In this document: piece by piece, positions 60,524-64,000 of the stretch | Position numbering within the stretch: the first letter of the stretch is position 1 | How the letters are laid out: each line of letters starts with the position of its first letter | The notes under the pieces: generated by a model | Database searches by the model: none | What the model was told of the DNA's origin: nothing | Seen by the model: only the letters and a program-made list of their open reading frames with translations | Origin: Oceaniglobus trochenteri | Lineage (GTDB): Bacteria > Pseudomonadota > Alphaproteobacteria > Rhodobacterales > Rhodobacteraceae | Direction: 5' to 3' | Assembly (NCBI RefSeq): GCF_020529025.1 | Contig: NZ_JACNMM010000010.1 | Span: forward strand, 97,814 to 161,813 | DNA length: 64,000 nucleotides | Made by a program: the position numbers and the translations under genes

Positions 60524-61207
60524 ATGATGCTGAAGTTCACGCCGATCCTTCTTGCACTGCTTTACGGGCTGGCGATGTATCGCTTTTCGGCCTGGCGCAC
60601 GGCGCGCGAGCTGAACGAGAAATCGACCGAACTGGCCGACGCCACCCTGCGCGCCCTTTGCGACCGGATGGCCGAAGCGCTTGATCTGAAGCGGATCAAG
60701 GTTCACATCTACGAAATCGCGCCGGTCAACGGCCTTGCCGCGCCGGACGGGCGGATCTTCATCACCCGCGGATTTTACGACCGCTATCGCGCCGGAGAGG
60801 TCAGCGCCGAGGAGATGGCCAGCGTCATCGCCCATGAACTGGGCCATGTCGCCTTGGGCCATTCGCGGCGCCGGATGATCGACTTTTCCGGTCAGAATGC
60901 CCTGCGCACCGCCATGGCCATGGTGTTGTCGCGTTTCCTGCCCGGAATCGGCGTCTGGATCGCCGGAACGCTGACCTCGCTTCTGGCGGCGCGCCTGTCG
61001 CGCAAGGACGAATACGAGGCCGACGCCTATGCCTCGGCGCTGCTGACCAAGATCGGCCTTGGCACGGGCCCGCAGAAAAGCCTGTTCACCAAGCTTGAGG
61101 CCCTGACCGGCGCGCGCGGCGGCACCGCCCCCGCCTGGCTGATGAGCCACCCCAAGACCCACGAGAGGATCGCCGCCATCGAAGCCAACGAGGCGCGCTG
61201 GCGCTGA
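60524..61207 (+). CDS. M48 family metalloprotease
   Basis: A 227-residue zinc protease with N-terminal membrane anchor (FTPILLALLYGLAMY). Zinc motif HELGH at 104-108 and the third ligand Glu in DEYEADAYA (near 168); SHPKTHERIAAIE is the typical M48 C-terminal motif. Related proteases (HtpX, YggG, BepA) handle misfolded envelope proteins. ATG 60524 or 60527. It is the last core gene before the accessory right edge. Confidence 0.9.
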   Translation: MMLKFTPILLALLYGLAMYRFSAWRTARELNEKSTELADATLRALCDRMAEALDLKRIKVHIYEIAPVNGLAAPDGRIFITRGFYDRYRAGEVSAEEMASVIAHELGHVALGHSRRRMIDFSGQNALRTAMAMVLSRFLPGIGVWIAGTLTSLLAARLSRKDEYEADAYASALLTKIGLGTGPQKSLFTKLEALTGARGGTAPAWLMSHPKTHERIAAIEANEARWR

Positions 61208-61347
61208 ACTGGCCGGGGGCGCTGCCCCCCGGGAATGACCCTGACCAAAGCAGCCCGACCGCGCCACGAACCTCGTGGCTTTGCCTGCATACACCTGCCG
61301 CCTTTGAAAACGCTTGCATTCCTGTCGGTTACAGTTTTCCTGGGTGC

Positions 61348-62238
61348 ATGGCCAAACTTGTCCTCCTTCACAAAGCCGGTTCGATCTACGACGACGAACC
61401 TGATGTCGTCTATGATTTCCCGCGCGCCTATTTGAAGGCGATCAAAGAGGCAGTCGGCGACTGGGTCATCTATTACGAGCCGGTCAAGGCAGGTCCGCGG
61501 GGCTATTTTGCTGTGGCCAAACTTGAAAAGGTGATCCCGAAGCCAGGCGCCGAGGGCCGGTTCTTCGCCATGATCGAGCGCGGGAGCTTTCTTCCCTTCG
61601 ACCGGACAGTGCCTCGACTTTTGCAGGGTCGGCCTATGGAAACGGCGCTGACCGAACCGGATGGCACACCGAAGAGGGGCGGCGCGGTTCAGCTTGCCGT
61701 CAGGCGCCTGCCTGAGGCCGACTTTGCACGCATCGTCAATTTGGGTCTGCCACAGGATCTGGAGCAGATCGAGGCAACACGCTATGATCCACAGCCGGCT
61801 CAGATGGATGAGGGGGCCGAACCATTTCAAAGGCCAGTGCTTGAGCGCTTGACCCGCCGACCCTACCGCGAAGTCGCGTTCCGTCGAAAAGTGCGCGAGG
61901 CATATGGATACCGCTGCGCCATGTCTGGCCTGATGCTGCGCAACGGCGGTGGGCGGCCAGAGGTGCAGGCCGCACATATCCGCCCGGTCGAAAGCAAAGG
62001 CAGCGATTCGGTGCGCAATGGCCTTGCCCTGTCCGGCACACTGCACTGGATGTTTGATCGCGGCCTGATTTCCGTGGCCGACGATTGCGAGACGATTTTG
62101 GTGTCCCACAACAAGGTGCCCGGCGATGTCATTGGCCGTCTGCTGGCCCCCGGTGGCAAACTGGCCAAGCCTGCCGATCCGTGGAACATCCCTCACCCAG
62201 AGAACCTGCGTAACCATCCGGCGTGGACCGCGGTTTAG
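61348..62238 (+). CDS. HNH endonuclease with N-terminal base-reading-type domain
   Basis: A 296-residue restriction-type nuclease. The N-terminal region (DVVYDFPRAYLKAIKEAVGD, WVIYYEP, GYFAVAKLEKV) is a beta-rich domain typical of HNH enzymes of the McrA-like/PUA-type modified-DNA restriction kind. The C-terminal HNH_2 core is CAMSGL, AAHIRPVESKG, NGLALSGTLHWMFDRGLISV. It is an orphan between the core M48 gene and an IS66 element; its stop codon overlaps that of the transposase on the other strand. Confidence 0.85.
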   Translation: MAKLVLLHKAGSIYDDEPDVVYDFPRAYLKAIKEAVGDWVIYYEPVKAGPRGYFAVAKLEKVIPKPGAEGRFFAMIERGSFLPFDRTVPRLLQGRPMETALTEPDGTPKRGGAVQLAVRRLPEADFARIVNLGLPQDLEQIEATRYDPQPAQMDEGAEPFQRPVLERLTRRPYREVAFRRKVREAYGYRCAMSGLMLRNGGGRPEVQAAHIRPVESKGSDSVRNGLALSGTLHWMFDRGLISVADDCETILVSHNKVPGDVIGRLLAPGGKLAKPADPWNIPHPENLRNHPAWTAV

Positions 62239-63860
62239 GCCGCTCGCCGAAGTTCGGACGCCTTCCAATTCCAGGGCAGCAGATCCGGCACCCGAGAAGC
62301 CGTCGTGCCGGGTAGCCTGGCAAGGACATCAGCGAGCCAGGCCTGAGGATCGACATCGTTCATCTTCGCGGTGACGATCAGGGAATACATGAAGGCGGCG
62401 CGGTCACCACCACGCTCGGAGCCAGCGAAGAGCCAAGACTTCCGGCCAAGCGCGACACCGCGCAGCGCCCGCTCCGCCGCATTGTTCGTCAGGCAGACCC
62501 TGCCATCGTCGAGAAACCGGGTGAAGGCGGGCCAGCGCTCCGCCTTGAACATGTAGTCGATCGCCTTGGCGACCGGGTTGTGCTTTGACAGCCGGTCGCG
62601 TTCGGCGCGCAACCAGTCATGAAGCTCCTCGACCAGAGGCCGGGACAGTTGGTGCCTGGCAGCCTGACGGTCCGCAGCCGTCAGGCCATTGATGCCGCGC
62701 TCGATGTCGAAGATCGCGTCGATCCGGGCGACGGCCTCCAGCGCGACAGGGGAGATGTCATGGGCGGGTTTGCCCTTCCGGGCGTTCCCCTTGATGTCGG
62801 CGAGCTCGAAGAACTTGCGCCGGGCATGGCTCCAGCAGAGCGCAGACTCGACGGGCCCCGGATCGCGGTCGGCGCGATAGAGGTCATTGTAGCCGCCATA
62901 GGCATCGGCTTGCAGAATGCCCTGCCATCCGGCGAGATGCCGGTTGGGGTTGGCCATTCCACGGTCACGCGAGAAGTGGAACAGCGCGGCAGGTGGGCTA
63001 CCGCCGCCGAAGGGGCGGTCGTCCCGGACATAGGTCCAGAGCCGCGCGGTTTGCGTGCCGCCCTTCGCCAGCAGCGGCACCGTCGTGTCGTCGCCGTGCA
63101 GCCGTTCGGCCTCAAGAACATGGGTCCTGATCAGCGCATGGATCGGCTCGAGCGCAGCAGCGCAGGCCCCGACCTGATCGGCAAGCGTCGAGAGGCTGAT
63201 CTCGACACCTTCCTTCGCATAGCGTTCGGCCTGGCGGTTCAAAGGCTGGTGCTGGCCGAACTTCTCGAAGAGGATCATCGCCAGCAGGTTCGGACCGGCC
63301 CAGCCCCGGGGCGTGGGGTGGAACGGCGCCGGCGGCTGGCTGATCTTCTCGCAATGGCGGCAGGTGAACTTCTCCCGGACCGTCTGGATTACCTTCCACT
63401 GCCGGGGAATGACTTCGAGCGTCTCGGTGACATCCTCACCCATCTTCACGATGCGATCCGAGCCGCAGCAGGAACAGGCCGTGGGCGCCGCGATCACCAC
63501 GCGCTCGCGCGGCAGATGCTCCGGGAAGGGCTTGCGCGCCGGACGGCGACGTTTGAGCCCGGCGACGGTCATGGTCTTCGCCACCTTCTCGGCGGCGATC
63601 TCGTCTTCGGTGGCCGCGGCCTCGAGTTCCTCGAGCTGCAATTCCATCTGGTCGATCAGGCGGGCGCGACGTTCCGAGCTGTGGCCGTATTGCTCGCGCC
63701 GGAGCTTGGCGATCTCGAGCCGGAGATGCTTGATCATCGCCTCGGAGGTCGAGACCACCGCCCGGGCCTGCGCCAGCTCGCTCTCGGCGGCCTCCGCACG
63801 GGCCTCCGAGGCCGCGAGTGCGGCACGCAATCTTGCGATCTCGGAAGCGGCATCTGACAT
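62235..63860 (-). CDS. tnpC: IS66-family transposase (TnpC)
   Basis: A 541-residue IS66-type DDE transposase. A coiled-coil N-terminus precedes a zinc-binding section (CSCCGSDRI, then CRHCEK) and the DDE core: HGDDTTVPLL, QADAYGGYND and LTNNAAERALRG. ATG 63860 is preferred; the TTG at 63866 is in frame. The C-terminus (LLPWNWKASELRRAA) is family-typical and the stop touches the HNH gene, leaving no room for the usual downstream inverted repeat. Confidence 0.95.
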   Translation of the reverse strand: MSDAASEIARLRAALAASEARAEAAESELAQARAVVSTSEAMIKHLRLEIAKLRREQYGHSSERRARLIDQMELQLEELEAAATEDEIAAEKVAKTMTVAGLKRRRPARKPFPEHLPRERVVIAAPTACSCCGSDRIVKMGEDVTETLEVIPRQWKVIQTVREKFTCRHCEKISQPPAPFHPTPRGWAGPNLLAMILFEKFGQHQPLNRQAERYAKEGVEISLSTLADQVGACAAALEPIHALIRTHVLEAERLHGDDTTVPLLAKGGTQTARLWTYVRDDRPFGGGSPPAALFHFSRDRGMANPNRHLAGWQGILQADAYGGYNDLYRADRDPGPVESALCWSHARRKFFELADIKGNARKGKPAHDISPVALEAVARIDAIFDIERGINGLTAADRQAARHQLSRPLVEELHDWLRAERDRLSKHNPVAKAIDYMFKAERWPAFTRFLDDGRVCLTNNAAERALRGVALGRKSWLFAGSERGGDRAAFMYSLIVTAKMNDVDPQAWLADVLARLPGTTASRVPDLLPWNWKASELRRAA

Positions 63861-63920
63861 GGCCAAGACTTACCATTCCGGTATTGGAAAGCCCATGCAA
63901 ATAAGGCGAATGACGCCGAT

Positions 63921-64000
63921 TTACCCCGCCTTTGCAGGGCGTTGGGTCCAGCGCGGATTGCGCCAGTCGATCCCCTCCAGAAGATACCCGAGCTGGGCCG
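63921..64000 (-). CDS. tnpB: IS66 Orf2 (TnpB), 3' end only
   Basis: The last 25 codons of IS66 TnpB: LGYLLEGIDWRNPRWTQRP followed by AKAG and a stop at 63921-63923. It precedes tnpC by 60 bases, the normal order. The rest is outside the window. Confidence 0.88.
   Translation of the reverse strand, partial: AQLGYLLEGIDWRNPRWTQRPAKAG

Larger units (their letters stand above)
62235..64000 (-). mobile_element. IS66-family insertion sequence (partial, left side in window)
   Basis: tnpB (3' end) and full tnpC on the minus strand. The other end lies beyond the window. On the window-internal end I cannot find an IS66-like terminal inverted repeat before the HNH gene. Confidence 0.85.

Overview
The window looks like a high-GC alphaproteobacterial chromosome of the Rhodobacterales (Rhodobacter/Paracoccus/Roseobacter type). 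This rests on the eukaryote-type NADP isocitrate dehydrogenase, the rhodobacterial SUF operon led by an IscR that lacks the usual cysteine ligands, a one-cysteine DksA, the pssA-psd pair, and the general gene style. Species and genus cannot be fixed from the sequence alone.

Positions 1 to about 21,760 are an accessory island packed with anti-phage genes and wreckage of an integrative conjugative element. From the left it holds: a patatin-like phospholipase (CapV-like, cut by the window edge); a small cysteine-rich protein; a two-gene SMC/Rad50-like ATPase module with a CxxC zinc hook and a C-terminal CxxC/CxC ribbon; a graveyard of chopped metabolic genes (hotdog thioesterase, DsbA-family isomerase, acetyltransferase, methyltransferase) next to an intact MaoC dehydratase; remnants of a Trb conjugation locus (trbB, trbD, trbE; trbC gone); an HNH nuclease; a three-gene coupled cassette with HEPN-like motifs whose last gene is broken by an inverted ardC fragment; and a six-gene operon on the minus strand from 21,038 to 13,298. 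That operon runs C5 cytosine methyltransferase, Eco29kI-type GIY-YIG endonuclease, MORC-like GHKL ATPase, Mrr-helicase, an unrecognised 175-aa protein, and a PIN-like nuclease. It reads as an Eco29kI-type restriction-modification pair fused to a MORC/helicase/PIN module and is the best candidate for an under-described system here.

The island abuts a tRNA-Arg(CCG) gene (21,764-21,840, minus). About 145 bp further on lies a second, truncated 5' half of a tRNA-Arg(CCG) (21,985-22,026) on the core side. The simplest reading is that an element disrupted the resident tRNA gene and supplied a complete replacement copy.

Positions 22,226 to about 61,210 are ordinary core chromosome. The minus-strand iscR-csd-sufB-(2 small membrane proteins)-fkbM-sufC-sufD-(2 Yip1-like proteins)-sufS operon builds Fe-S clusters; a SufT-like DUF59 protein and an A-type scaffold (48.5-49.6 kb) probably serve the same pathway from a second site. 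Around these are wrbA, icd, an SMR transporter, an MscS channel, typA, alaS, tRNA-Val(CAC), lon, tgt, a RimB-RimK fusion, pssA-psd, tpiA, a flavin monooxygenase, dksA, and a run of genes from a MoxR ATPase to a VWA-domain protein, followed by DedA, DUF6653-like and M48 protease genes. Several clean intrinsic terminators and two strong palindromic operator candidates (iscR and wrbA/icd intergenic regions) are visible.

The right edge (61,348-64,000) returns to accessory content: a second HNH endonuclease whose stop codon overlaps tail-to-tail with the transposase of an IS66-family element that runs off the window.
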